Positions 19,315 through 28,281 are shown, counted from the first letter of the stretch. The stretch: DNA of 64,000 nucleotides from Rhodospirillales bacterium (GCA_023898805.1 CP060260.1:1426001-1490000), one strand, 5' to 3'. Notes: generated from the letters alone by a model not told the origin. A program made the numbers and translations.

Positions 19315-20244
19315 TTATGCATTCAAAAGCGTTTTCGCCTTGCGCGCAAGGCTTTCGGCGTTCAACCCATACAGGTCCTTCAGGTACCCTTGGTCGCCGA
19401 CCACGGCGGTGTAGGTATCCGAAATCCCGGCTCGCGCGAAACGGGGCAGGGCCATGCCGAATTCCAGCACGGTTTCGGCGACCGCGCCGCCCAGCCCGCC
19501 CAGGATCGTATTTTCTTCGACCGTGATGACGGCGCGGCTTGTCCCCATGATGGAGCGCAACCCCTCGGCGTCCAGCGGCTTGATCGTATGCGCGCTGACC
19601 ACCCCGGCCTTGATGCCGTCGCCTGCCAGCGCCTGTGCCGCGCCGATGGCCGCGCCAAGGACTCCGCCGCAGGCGATGAAGGTCACGTCCGTTCCTCCCG
19701 GCAGAATGGTGCGCAGCCTGCCGATTTCGACCGCCGCGTCGTCATGCCCTTCCGGAATCGGGGCGGATGCCCGCTCCAGCCGCAGATAGAACACCCCCGG
19801 CGTGCGCAGCATGTGCTGCGTGCACGCCACGACCTCGGCGTCCGTCGCGGGCGCCAGCACGGTGATGTTGGGCAGGGCGCGCAGGATCGAAAGATCCTCG
19901 GTCGCGTGGTGCGACATGCCCAGCGCGCCGTATGAAAACCCGCCGCCCACGCACACCACCTTGACGTTGGCGTTGTGATAGGCGGCATCGTTGCGGATCT
20001 GCTCCAGCGGGCGCAGCGTCGGAAAATTCCCGATCGAATAGCAAACGGTCTTGAACCCTTCCTGCGCAAGGCCGGTGGCGACGCCGATCAGGTTTTGTTC
20101 GGCCACGCCGACATTCAGGAAGCGGTCCGGAAATTCCGCGACAAACGGCTCGATGACGCTGAAGCCCAGATCGCCGGTCAGGAACATCACCGCCTCGTCC
20201 TGTGCGGCTTCGTCTTTCAATGTCTTCAGGAACAGATCGCGCAT
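19315..20244 (-). CDS. Transketolase C-terminal subunit (split, polysaccharide-associated)
   Basis: 309-residue protein covering the pyrimidine-binding and C-terminal domains of transketolase. The catalytic glutamate that activates thiamine diphosphate is in GVAEQNLIGVATGLA (Glu about 49). TVEENTILGGLGGAVAE marks the C-terminal domain. ATG 20244 is one base after the stop of the N-terminal subunit and is preferred to an in-frame upstream start. The two halves should assemble as an alpha2beta2 enzyme like DXS/transketolase relatives. Position inside a polysaccharide operon argues for a dedicated sugar role rather than central metabolism. Confidence 0.88.
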   Translation of the reverse strand: MRDLFLKTLKDEAAQDEAVMFLTGDLGFSVIEPFVAEFPDRFLNVGVAEQNLIGVATGLAQEGFKTVCYSIGNFPTLRPLEQIRNDAAYHNANVKVVCVGGGFSYGALGMSHHATEDLSILRALPNITVLAPATDAEVVACTQHMLRTPGVFYLRLERASAPIPEGHDDAAVEIGRLRTILPGGTDVTFIACGGVLGAAIGAAQALAGDGIKAGVVSAHTIKPLDAEGLRSIMGTSRAVITVEENTILGGLGGAVAETVLEFGMALPRFARAGISDTYTAVVGDQGYLKDLYGLNAESLARKAKTLLNA

Positions 20245-20245
20245 C

Positions 20246-21058
20246 TTACGCTCCCGCCATGATCTCGGCGCGCGCGCGCTCGAATTCCTCACCCCGCGCG
20301 GTCCGGTAATGCCACAAAACCGCGTGCTCCATGAACGATACGCCCTTGCCCTTGATGGTGTGCGCGATCACCGCGCGCGGGGCTGTGGCTCGCGCCGGAT
20401 CGACGTCCAGCGCCGCCGCCAGCGCATCGTGGTCGTGTCCGTCGACCTCGACGACATCCCAGCGAAAGGCGCGCAATTTGTCCGCGAACGGCTCCAGCCC
20501 CAAAGTTTCCTCGGTCGATTGCAGGCTCTGGATCTTGTTGTGGTCGATGACCGCGACCAGATTGCGCAGCTTGTGGTGGCCGGCGAACAAAAACGCCTCC
20601 CAGTTCGAGCCCTCGTCGCATTCCCCGTCGCTCAAAACGCAGTACATGCGCGCGTTCGACTTGCGCTGGCGCAGGGCATAGGCCCGCCCCGCGCTGACCG
20701 GCAACCCGTGGCCCAGCGATCCCGTCGAAAGTTCGACCCCCGGCACGTTCTTGTGCGACACGTGCCCCGACATGATCGACCCGTTGGTGTAATAGGCGTC
20801 CAGTGTATCCTTGGGGAAAAAGCCGCGCTCCGAAAGCGCGACATAGATCGCCGCGCCCGCATGGCCCTTGGACAGGATGAAACGGTCGCGCCCCATCCAT
20901 TGCGGATTGGCGGGATCGAGTCGCATCACCTTGCCGTATAAAACCGCGATGATGTCGGCCATCGAGAAGATCGAGCCGATATGCGATCCGCCCCCGCGGC
21001 TGGTCATTTCCAGCGTTTTAAGGCGTATGGTCTTGGCCAGCGCGCGCGAATCCATCAA
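20246..21058 (-). CDS. Transketolase N-terminal subunit (split, polysaccharide-associated)
   Basis: 270-residue protein with the thiamine-diphosphate pyrophosphate-binding domain. SKGHAGAAIYVAL and LSTGSLGHGLPVSAG are transketolase signatures; the metal-binding motif reads SDGECDEG and ends in IDHNKIQ, with Asp 144 and Asn 174 as expected ligands (first Gly of GDG replaced by Ser). It overlaps the upstream methyltransferase gene by four bases and is followed after one base by the C-terminal subunit. Two-gene transketolases of this kind are often found in surface-sugar clusters; the product is generally not known. Confidence 0.88.
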   Translation of the reverse strand: MMDSRALAKTIRLKTLEMTSRGGGSHIGSIFSMADIIAVLYGKVMRLDPANPQWMGRDRFILSKGHAGAAIYVALSERGFFPKDTLDAYYTNGSIMSGHVSHKNVPGVELSTGSLGHGLPVSAGRAYALRQRKSNARMYCVLSDGECDEGSNWEAFLFAGHHKLRNLVAVIDHNKIQSLQSTEETLGLEPFADKLRAFRWDVVEVDGHDHDALAAALDVDPARATAPRAVIAHTIKGKGVSFMEHAVLWHYRTARGEEFERARAEIMAGA

Positions 21059-21876
21059 TTCGTTCCGTCCTTTTTACGCATGGCGCAGAACAGCACCTTG
21101 TATTCGCGGTTCGGCCCTTCGCCGGAAATCGGCTGCGGCTTTTCGTAAGGGCAGGTCGAGGCGCCGATTTCGTCCGGCAGACGGACCATCTGCCCGAATA
21201 CCAGCCGCTTCATCCATTTCTTGCCCGCCGTGGTCTTGGGCATCAGCCCAAGATGGACGACGATGCGCTTGACCGGACGCAGCACGCGCTGGCGCAGCGA
21301 CACGCGTTTAAGCGGCGTGCCCCCCGCAAGCTCGGCCACCGTGAACCCCGCGCTTTCAGCCAGTGCCGCGAAATCGGCGGCACCGTAATACGCATGGCTG
21401 AACGGGCTGGGGTTAAAATCGTACAGATCCTTGTTGGCAGAGGCGATCAGCACCATGCCCTCCGGGCGCAGGACGCGTCGCGCCTCGCGCAAAAACGCGG
21501 CGGCGTCGGGCAGGTAATAGATGGCCTCGAACATCAGGACGACATCCGCCGAATGGTCGCCGTAGGGCAGTTTCACGGCGTCCGCGGTGTCGATGCGGAT
21601 GCGGCTGCCGTAATGCGCGCGCGGCGCGCCCAGCACTTCCTCGGCCACGTCGCAAGCCTGCACGCTGCGTGCGACCGCCTGTAAATACCCAAGTCCCGCG
21701 CCGGTGCCGCACGCGACCTCGACGACATCCTTTTCGCGCGCATATTCGCCCGCCCAGTAATAACGGTTGCACAGGCGTTGCAACTGCTCGGCCGAAATTT
21801 CATCGCCGCTCATTTCGGTGACGTCCTTATAGGTCATGTCCTTGCTGTCGGCTGTTGCGGTGGCGGTTGCGGTCAT
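21055..21876 (-). CDS. Class I SAM-dependent methyltransferase (polysaccharide locus)
   Basis: 273-residue methyltransferase. SAM-binding motif I is VVEVACGTGAGLGYL (51-65), followed by an acidic motif II region and LPYGDHSADVVLMFEAIYYL. The open frame extends much further upstream, but ATG 21876 is chosen because it has an AAGGTAG ribosome site and forms an ATGA overlap with the sugar-transferase stop. The Rossmann half is typical of UbiE/COQ5-like enzymes; the C-terminal third (about 190-273) is family-specific. Probable role: O- or N-methylation of a glycan residue or lipid-linked intermediate, inferred from location only. Confidence 0.8.
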   Translation of the reverse strand: MTATATATADSKDMTYKDVTEMSGDEISAEQLQRLCNRYYWAGEYAREKDVVEVACGTGAGLGYLQAVARSVQACDVAEEVLGAPRAHYGSRIRIDTADAVKLPYGDHSADVVLMFEAIYYLPDAAAFLREARRVLRPEGMVLIASANKDLYDFNPSPFSHAYYGAADFAALAESAGFTVAELAGGTPLKRVSLRQRVLRPVKRIVVHLGLMPKTTAGKKWMKRLVFGQMVRLPDEIGASTCPYEKPQPISGEGPNREYKVLFCAMRKKDGTN

Positions 21877-22616
21877 GCGGCTACCTTGTCTCTGGTGGTG
21901 ACGATTTCGCTGGCGCCGGGCGGCGGCGCGGGTTGCAATGGCTCGTGCCGCGCGGCGATACGACGCAGGTCTTCGGGCGCGCCCAGCGCGGCCAGAATTT
22001 GCTGCACGCCCTGCAGCGCCTTTGGCTTGTCCAGAATCGCGACGACGGTCAAAAGAATCAAGCGGATGTCGAGCCACAAGGAAGCATTTTCGACGTACAG
22101 GATTCCAAGGCGACTTTTGCCGGGGCGGATCAACTGGTTGTAGGCGATATCCGGGTCGGGCTGGTCCTTGAGGATGTCGCCCTCGTCCGAAAACACGATC
22201 GATGCGATGTCGGTGATGCCGGGCCGCACGCTCAGAAGCTTGCGTTCCTCGGTCGTATACAGATCGGTTTCGCGTTTGACGTTGGGACGTGGGCCGACCA
22301 GCGACATGTCGCCCCGAAGTACGTTCCAAAGCTGCGTGATTTCGTCCAGCTTGTAACGCCGGATCATGTGGCCCACGCGCGTGATGCGCATGTCGTTGGC
22401 GCCGGTCGAATCGACACCGGATTTATCGGCGTTCTTGACCATGGAACGCAGCTTGGCCATGCGAAACGGCGTGCCGTTCAATCCTACGCGCGGCCCCATG
22501 TAAAACGGCGAATGTCCATCCTGCCGCCAGACCAGAAACATGAACACGGCGATGACGGGGCTGAAGATCAGCAGGCCGCAGGCAGCCGCGATGATATCGA
22601 AAGTGCGTTTGATCAT
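21873..22616 (-). CDS. Initiating phosphoglycosyl transferase (bacterial sugar transferase family)
   Basis: 247-residue PglC/WcaJ-like protein that moves a sugar-1-phosphate from a UDP-sugar to undecaprenyl phosphate, the first committed step of repeat-unit assembly. One N-terminal re-entrant membrane helix (about 5-27, KRTFDIIAAACGLL) is followed by the catalytic domain: KLRSMVKNAD, KLDEITQLWNVLRGDMSLVGPRP and VRPGITD are the family motifs. ATG 22616 is chosen because this helix starts there. It lacks the extra N-terminal helices of WbaP/WcaJ, so it is the small monotopic type. It follows the flippase gene by ten bases. Confidence 0.92.
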   Translation of the reverse strand: MIKRTFDIIAAACGLLIFSPVIAVFMFLVWRQDGHSPFYMGPRVGLNGTPFRMAKLRSMVKNADKSGVDSTGANDMRITRVGHMIRRYKLDEITQLWNVLRGDMSLVGPRPNVKRETDLYTTEERKLLSVRPGITDIASIVFSDEGDILKDQPDPDIAYNQLIRPGKSRLGILYVENASLWLDIRLILLTVVAILDKPKALQGVQQILAALGAPEDLRRIAARHEPLQPAPPPGASEIVTTRDKVAA

Positions 22617-22626
22617 GCAGCGGACA

Positions 22627-24063
22627 TTAAACCGCTTTTTCGGGATTGCCAATAAAACCCGCCGAACGTCCCACATGCCGCACGGCATAGAGCAGACCGG
22701 CCAGGCACGCCGCGCCCGTGACGCCGATATCGACCATGAACAGCGCCAGCGTATTGTGGATAAATCGCCCGGCCAGCCAGTCGATGCTGTAAGGCGTAAG
22801 CCCGGCGGCCAGCACGCACAGCAACAAAAACGCATAGCGCCGCGCGCGCAAGTGCAGCGCCCAGAATACAAAGCCGATATAGGACAGGTGGTACAGGCAT
22901 TGGATGACGACGAACACCGCCACCGCCTCCAGCGCCGCCATGCCCGTGCGCAGGCCCAGAACGACCGCGACCACCGCCGCGCCGTCGAAAGCGATTTGCA
23001 GCATCAGGGGAATATCCTGCCGCCCGCGTACCTCGAACACGCGTTCCGGCCACGACGTCATCATGAACAGCACTGCGACCGGTGCGAACAGGCTGGCATA
23101 CACGCCCGCCTCGGCCCAGCGCGCGCCGAACACGAACCCGAATGTTTCCGTGTCCCAAAGCGTAAAGGCACCCAGCACCGGCGCGGTCAGGCACGCGGTT
23201 GCCAGCATCAGCGCATAGGCGAAATCGGCAAATCGCGGATCGTCGATCGAGCGCGCCGCCTCGCGGTAGAACACCTGCCCAAGCGATGACGAAACAAGGC
23301 TGACCGGCGCCAGCATGGCGGTCCGCGCCATGCCGTAAAGACCGGCGGCGGCGGGCTGGTGGAACGCGGTCAGGGCCAGAATCAGGAATTCGCGCGTGAA
23401 CGTGCCGATCAGGCTGTAAGGCATATTGAACAGCGGGAATTTGCGGTATTTTGTGACGATCGCCCGAACGTCGACCGGTGCCAGCAGACCGCGGAAATGC
23501 GCGCGCAGACGCATAACGCCCAGAATCTGGCCTGCCACCCGCGCGGCGACAAGCCCCACCGCGCCCAGACCCGTTGCACCCAGACCGATCGCCGCCGCCC
23601 CGTTGATCAGCTGGATATGGACATTCGACGCCGCGATAGCGCCGTAATCGCGGTGCCGTGTCGCGGAATACCCGCCGATCTGGGCGCAGGTCATCAGGAA
23701 TGCCAGCACCGGCGCGGCGCAGATCCAGTACCCGATATCCGGAAACCCGAATCGCGCCACCAGTACGGGCTGGAAAACGCCGAAGATCAAAAGCATCGCC
23801 ACCATGACCCAGAACGCAAGCCGCAAAGCCGCGCGTGCGATCGAAAGCCCTTCGGTCTCGTCGGCCGGCAGGACGATGGCGACCTCAAGCCGCAAGGCGC
23901 CCATCGCGGCCAGCACGCTGGCAAGCGCCAGAATTCCTGAAAAAACGCCATAAGCCCCCGGCCCGTAAAGCCGCGATATCACGGGCAGCATCACGATCGG
24001 GATCAACTGCCCCAGGGCCGCGCCCCGAAACATGGTGAAGGAATGTTTGATGAACTGTGACAT
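22627..24063 (-). CDS. Polysaccharide flippase (Wzx-like, MOP superfamily)
   Basis: 478-residue membrane protein with about 12-14 hydrophobic helices, homologous to lipid-linked oligosaccharide flippases. The N-terminus FRGAALGQLIPIVMLPVISRLYGPGAYGVF is typical (quoted here only for its PxxxRLYGPxxYG core). It would move undecaprenyl-linked repeat units to the periplasm. ATG 24063 is chosen at the start of the first helix region; a longer frame upstream runs antisense to hisH. It is the first gene of the minus-strand polysaccharide operon, 72 bases from the divergent hisH. Confidence 0.88.
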   Translation of the reverse strand: MSQFIKHSFTMFRGAALGQLIPIVMLPVISRLYGPGAYGVFSGILALASVLAAMGALRLEVAIVLPADETEGLSIARAALRLAFWVMVAMLLIFGVFQPVLVARFGFPDIGYWICAAPVLAFLMTCAQIGGYSATRHRDYGAIAASNVHIQLINGAAAIGLGATGLGAVGLVAARVAGQILGVMRLRAHFRGLLAPVDVRAIVTKYRKFPLFNMPYSLIGTFTREFLILALTAFHQPAAAGLYGMARTAMLAPVSLVSSSLGQVFYREAARSIDDPRFADFAYALMLATACLTAPVLGAFTLWDTETFGFVFGARWAEAGVYASLFAPVAVLFMMTSWPERVFEVRGRQDIPLMLQIAFDGAAVVAVVLGLRTGMAALEAVAVFVVIQCLYHLSYIGFVFWALHLRARRYAFLLLCVLAAGLTPYSIDWLAGRFIHNTLALFMVDIGVTGAACLAGLLYAVRHVGRSAGFIGNPEKAV

Positions 24064-24072
24064 TGCTTGCCG

Positions 24073-24101
24073 TTGACTTTTTCGCTTTAACCTCCGAGAA
24101 C
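24073..24101 (+). promoter_or_regulatory. Possible promoter for the hisH2-hisF2-wbpG operon
   Basis: TTGACT (24073-24078), 17-base spacer, then GAGAAC (24096-24101) as a poor -10. The -35 is one base off consensus and the spacing is ideal, but the -10 matches in three positions only. It lies in the 72-base divergent gap between the flippase and hisH starts. Confidence 0.3.
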
Positions 24102-24135
24102 ATGTCCAAAACCTGCGGGATTTGCAATCATCCTC

Positions 24136-24759
24136 ATGTCCTACGTGGCTGTCATTGATTATGGTGCGGGCAATATCGGCTCGGTGCTTAATATGTTCAA
24201 AAAGATCGGCGTTGCCGCGAAGGCCGCCGCGACGCCCGAATCCGTCGCCGATGCCGCGCGCATTCTTCTGCCGGGCGTGGGTGCCTTCGACCATTGTATG
24301 CAGGCGCTCAACGCCTCCGGCCTGCGCGACGCGCTTGAACGCGCGGCCCTGTCCGACAAAAAACCGTTTCTCGGCATCTGCGTGGGGCAACAGATGATGC
24401 TCGAAGGCTCGGACGAGGGGAAATTGCCCGGTCTTGGCTGGATCCCGGGGCGCAATGTACGCTTTGCCGACATCCCCGGCCGTCGTGTCCCGCATATGGG
24501 CTGGACCGAAGTCGCACCCACCTGCGCGCACCCGTTATTCGACGGTTATGCCGAACCGCCGTGTTTTTATTTCGTGCATTCATACCATCCTGCCTGCGCG
24601 CACGCCGAAAACGTGCTGGCCACCGCCGATTATGGCGGTGCGTTCTGCTGCGCCGTGCATGCGGATAACGTCGTCGGCGTCCAGTTCCACCCGGAAAAGA
24701 GCCATAAATACGGTATGAAATTCCTGATCAACTTTGCCGGCTGGCGGGCCAAGTCATGA
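24136..24759 (+). CDS. hisH2: HisH-like glutamine amidotransferase for sugar amidination
   Basis: 207-residue class I glutaminase that supplies ammonia. The nucleophile is Cys 82 in LGICVGQQMM; His 185 and Glu 187 lie in VQFHPEKSHKYG, completing the triad. It is coupled to the HisF-like gene by an ATGA overlap and then to wbpG. In P. aeruginosa this trio converts a 3-acetamido group of the O-antigen precursor into acetamidino. No other his gene is present, and the partner HisF lacks a residue needed for histidine synthesis, so this is a glycan paralogue and not the histidine enzyme. Confidence 0.88.
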   Translation: MSYVAVIDYGAGNIGSVLNMFKKIGVAAKAAATPESVADAARILLPGVGAFDHCMQALNASGLRDALERAALSDKKPFLGICVGQQMMLEGSDEGKLPGLGWIPGRNVRFADIPGRRVPHMGWTEVAPTCAHPLFDGYAEPPCFYFVHSYHPACAHAENVLATADYGGAFCCAVHADNVVGVQFHPEKSHKYGMKFLINFAGWRAKS

Positions 24760-25523
24760 TCCGCCCGCGCGTCATACCCACGCTGCTGCTTAAAGGGCGC
24801 GGCCTTTATAAAACGGTCAAATTCGCCGATCCCAAATATGTCGGCGATCCGATCAACACCATGCGCATTTTCAACGACAAGGAAGTCGATGAAATCGCGG
24901 TGCTGGACATTACCGCCAGCCGCGAGGCGCGCGGCCCTGACATGGACCAGATTATGGAGATAGTCTCCGAATGCTTCATGCCGCTGGCCTATGGCGGCGG
25001 CATCACGACGCGCGATCAGGCGATGCGCCTGTTTCAGTGCGGGGTTGAAAAGGTGATCCTGAATACGGCCGCGGTGGAACGCCCGGAACTGATCACCGAA
25101 ATCGCCGAGGCTGCCGGGGCGCAGGCCGTGGTCGTGGCGATCGACGTGAAAAAGCCTCTGATCGGCGGGCCGAAAGTCTATACCCACGGCGGTACGCGCA
25201 AGACCGCGCTAGACCCGGTTGCATGGGCGAAGGAGGCGCAGGCGCGCGGCGCGGGCGAGATTCTGCTCACCGCCATCGATCGAGAAGGCACGATGGCGGG
25301 ATACGACGTGGCCCTGACTCGCGCGGTGGCCGATGCGGTAAACGTGCCTGTCATCGCTTGCGGCGGCGCGGGCGGGCTGTTAGATTTCCGCGCGGTCCTT
25401 GACCAAGGCCATGCATCCGCCGTCGCGGCGGGCAGCCTGTTCGTCTTTCAGGGGCCGCACCGCGCGGTCCTGATCTCCTATCCGACAAGGGCCGAATTGT
25501 TATCGCTGACCCTGGAAAGTTGA
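24756..25523 (+). CDS. hisF2: HisF2/AglZ-type barrel protein for acetamidino sugar formation
   Basis: 255-residue TIM-barrel paralogue of HisF. In true HisF the catalytic Asp 11 follows IIACL; here the strand reads VIPTLLLKGRG, with Leu at position 11, so imidazole-glycerol-phosphate synthase chemistry should be lost. Asp 130 (VVVAIDVK) and the phosphate-binding ends (AYGGGITT, ACGGAGG) are kept, so the barrel can still dock HisH and channel ammonia. It overlaps hisH2 (ATGA) and precedes wbpG by two bases. It matches the HisF2 group found with WbpG. Confidence 0.88.
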   Translation: MIRPRVIPTLLLKGRGLYKTVKFADPKYVGDPINTMRIFNDKEVDEIAVLDITASREARGPDMDQIMEIVSECFMPLAYGGGITTRDQAMRLFQCGVEKVILNTAAVERPELITEIAEAAGAQAVVVAIDVKKPLIGGPKVYTHGGTRKTALDPVAWAKEAQARGAGEILLTAIDREGTMAGYDVALTRAVADAVNVPVIACGGAGGLLDFRAVLDQGHASAVAAGSLFVFQGPHRAVLISYPTRAELLSLTLES

Positions 25524-25525
25524 AT

Positions 25526-26662
25526 ATGACGGCATATCAGGTCTGTACACGCTGCGTGATGGATACCAGCGACCCGGAAATCACGTTCGACGATGCGGGC
25601 GTCTGTTCCCACTGTCACGCATTCGACCGCACCATGCGTGCGGAGCTTGAATCCGCGCAGGCGGGCCGCCTTGAACCCGCGCTCGATGCGCTGATCGAGA
25701 CGATGAAGGCCGAAGGCCGCGGCAAGCCGTATGACGCGATCATGGGTCTTTCGGGCGGCGTGGATTCCAGCTACATCGCCTGGCTGGTCGGGCAAAAGGG
25801 TTTGCGTGTTCTGGCGGTCCACTGCGATTCCGGCTGGAACTCGGAACTGGCGGTCGCCAACATTGAAAACATCGTCAAGAAAATCGGCTTCGACCTATAC
25901 ACGGAAGTAATCGATTGGGAGGAAATGCGCGATCTCCAGCTGGCGTTTTTCAGGGCTGGTCTTGCCAATTGCGACATCCCGCAGGACCACGCCTTCATGG
26001 CGGTGCTCTACAAGGTCGCCAAAAAACACGGCATCCGGCATATCCTCTCCGGCTCCAATCTTTCCACGGAATCGATCTTACCCTTGTCATGGGGGTATAA
26101 CGCGCTTGATCTGCGTCATTTACGCGCCGTGCATAAACGCTTCGGGCGGGTGAAACTGAAAACTTTCCCCGTCCTGCCGATGTGGAAACGCTATATCCTG
26201 TATCCGTTCTTCCACGGGATGCGCTTCGTGCGGGTGCTCAATTACGTGCCGTATTACAAGGACCGCGCGAAAAAACTGATCGCGGACGAACTGGGCTGGC
26301 GCGATTACGGCGGCAAGCATTACGAATCGATCTTCACCAAATTCTTCCAGTCCTATTACCTGCCGGTGAAATTCGGCTTTGACAAACGCCGCGCGCATTA
26401 CGCGTCCCTGATCGTCTCGAACCAGATGACGCGGGATCAGGCGCTGGCCCAGTTACAGCAGCTTTCTTACGACCCCGCGACGATCGAGGGCGACAAGGAA
26501 TTCGTGGCCAAGAAAATGGGCGTATCCGCCGCGGAGTTCGACGCGATCATGGAATCGCCGCCGCATTCATATCGCGATTATCCGTCGAATGAAGGGCTGT
26601 TTGAGTTCAAGGATTGGGTCATGAAATCCCTTGTACGAAAACGCGTGCGGAGAGGCGTATGA
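25526..26662 (+). CDS. wbpG: WbpG-like N-acetyl sugar amidotransferase
   Basis: 378-residue PP-loop enzyme that activates the sugar N-acetyl oxygen with ATP and replaces it with ammonia from HisH2/HisF2, giving an acetamidino group. The N-terminal cysteine knuckle (CTRCVMDTSDP with a second pair in VCSHC; Cys 7, 10, 27, 30) and the PP-loop SGGVDSS (76-82) are present. Start: TTG 25520 overlaps the hisF2 stop, but GGAAAG at 25514-25519 is correctly spaced for ATG 25526, which is used. ATGA overlap with the next gene. Confidence 0.9.
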   Translation: MTAYQVCTRCVMDTSDPEITFDDAGVCSHCHAFDRTMRAELESAQAGRLEPALDALIETMKAEGRGKPYDAIMGLSGGVDSSYIAWLVGQKGLRVLAVHCDSGWNSELAVANIENIVKKIGFDLYTEVIDWEEMRDLQLAFFRAGLANCDIPQDHAFMAVLYKVAKKHGIRHILSGSNLSTESILPLSWGYNALDLRHLRAVHKRFGRVKLKTFPVLPMWKRYILYPFFHGMRFVRVLNYVPYYKDRAKKLIADELGWRDYGGKHYESIFTKFFQSYYLPVKFGFDKRRAHYASLIVSNQMTRDQALAQLQQLSYDPATIEGDKEFVAKKMGVSAAEFDAIMESPPHSYRDYPSNEGLFEFKDWVMKSLVRKRVRRGV

Positions 26663-28281
26663 TCAAAAATGCCGCCATTTTCGCGGGTGTTTTGTCTGCC
26701 TATGGCTTGATGAACCTGCTTGCGGCGGTCATGACCAGCGTGGCGCTTTTGCATATTTATATTTATAACCGCCATTGGTTTATGCGTCCCAGCCTGATGG
26801 TCGCGGGCTTGATGAATTTATTTTTTCAATGGCCGCTCGCGGTTTATGCGGGCTATTACGCCGAATGGTTACCCCATCCTTTCGATCTTGCGCTCGTGGT
26901 CCATTTGCCGGTGCTGGCCGCGCTGCTGGCGGCGGCGCTTTTTCCGGACCGCGCCTTGCGCGATACGTGGGCGCGCCTGAACCCGGGTACGGGTGATGGT
27001 GGCCTACCCGTACGCGTGTGGGCCGTTATCCTTGGCGGTCTTGGTGTTCTGGTCGTGTTGTTCGCGGGCGTGTATTTCGCTTATGTGCCGTGGCGTTGCA
27101 CAGGCCTGCACGCGATGCTTTACGAATTCACGAATGTCGCCATCTATCGCGAAATTTCATTGAAAATGCTTAGTCACGCTTTGCCGCGATATGCCTACAG
27201 CCTGCTCTCCAGTGCATTGCTGCCGGTATTCTATATGTTTTCTGCATTGCTGGTTGCGGGGGCGATCAAAAACGGTCAAAAATCCATCGCCGCTCTGGCA
27301 GTTTTTTTGTGCATGCTGTGCCTGCCTTTGTTGATGCTCGTCGGTGCGAAGGGCATCGCCGTGATGGTGTTATTGCAGACATCTTTGCTTTTTTTCTGGC
27401 GTGCGCAGCTGCATGCGACACCCGCGCGTCTGGCGGCAATTATCGTTCTTCCCATGCTGCCCGCATTCCTTTTTATGGCTTCGCTGGCGCTGGTATCGCA
27501 AAAACAGGGTGTCCCGCTCACGCTGGATCAGGCATACCGGGCCTGTAACGTCGCGCTGGATTCTCAAATCATCAAGACGCCGCAATTGATTGAAAACGAA
27601 AGGATCGCGAAAGAGGTTTCTTTGCCGAAAAAACCGGCGACGGCAAAAATCGACGACGATTCTTCTGATATTTCTTCGGTGTCTTCAAAACCTTATGAAG
27701 ACGCAAACGCCAGACATCCGATCAAACCGCAGGCCGTACAGGATGTTGATACGGGACACCTTTCGGACGCAAAGGTAATCTACCTCAATGTAATGGCGGT
27801 GATGTTTCGCGTATTCGCCACACCGCTTATGGCAGGAAGCTGGCACATACATTACACACAGTTTCAGGGGGTTACCGGTCTACTTGGATTGAACGCTTAC
27901 GCGCATCTGGTCGCCGTTCCTTATATCGATATCCCCAATCGCGTGGGATTGATATACGGGCCGGTTTATTACGGACACGAAGTCATCAATACGATCAGCG
28001 TAAGCACCGGTTTTGTTTTTACGAATTACGATTATCTGGGGATTTCAAGCGTTATCCTTAGCGTCATCATGCTGCTGCTGCAGGATCTTGTAATTCTTGT
28101 GTACCGCTTCGTTTCCCGTGACATACTGGCGGCCTTTCTGGCTGTCGTCAGCATGGCCAGCCTGCGCATGCTGCAGACGGATGTTACGGTGGTTTGGGTA
28201 TCCCACGGATATCTGATCTCGATGCTGTTGATCGGCGCGGCCCAGACGATTATTTGTTTTCTGAACCGGAGAGGCGGATGA
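26659..28281 (+). CDS. Polytopic membrane protein, candidate O-polysaccharide polymerase
   Basis: 540-residue membrane protein with about 10-12 hydrophobic helices. I do not recognise a specific family. Topology, operon position between wbpG and a glycosyltransferase, and lack of another obvious polymerase make a Wzy-type role likely. A charged, Ser/Asp/Lys-rich segment (about 300-372) interrupts the helices and would be a large loop. The coding sequence has more A/T and rarer codons than its neighbours, as polymerase genes often do, which may mark horizontal origin. ATG 26659 forms an ATGA with wbpG and has AGAGG upstream. Confidence 0.6.
   Translation: MIKNAAIFAGVLSAYGLMNLLAAVMTSVALLHIYIYNRHWFMRPSLMVAGLMNLFFQWPLAVYAGYYAEWLPHPFDLALVVHLPVLAALLAAALFPDRALRDTWARLNPGTGDGGLPVRVWAVILGGLGVLVVLFAGVYFAYVPWRCTGLHAMLYEFTNVAIYREISLKMLSHALPRYAYSLLSSALLPVFYMFSALLVAGAIKNGQKSIAALAVFLCMLCLPLLMLVGAKGIAVMVLLQTSLLFFWRAQLHATPARLAAIIVLPMLPAFLFMASLALVSQKQGVPLTLDQAYRACNVALDSQIIKTPQLIENERIAKEVSLPKKPATAKIDDDSSDISSVSSKPYEDANARHPIKPQAVQDVDTGHLSDAKVIYLNVMAVMFRVFATPLMAGSWHIHYTQFQGVTGLLGLNAYAHLVAVPYIDIPNRVGLIYGPVYYGHEVINTISVSTGFVFTNYDYLGISSVILSVIMLLLQDLVILVYRFVSRDILAAFLAVVSMASLRMLQTDVTVVWVSHGYLISMLLIGAAQTIICFLNRRGG

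Noticed and set aside
24136..25523. Histidine biosynthesis genes hisH and hisF
   Set aside because: No other his gene nearby, HisF lacks Asp 11, and wbpG follows immediately; the pair belongs to sugar amidination.
26614..26658. Upstream in-frame start for the polymerase-like gene
   Set aside because: It would overlap wbpG by 49 bases; ATG 26659 has a ribosome site and the ATGA overlap used throughout this locus.
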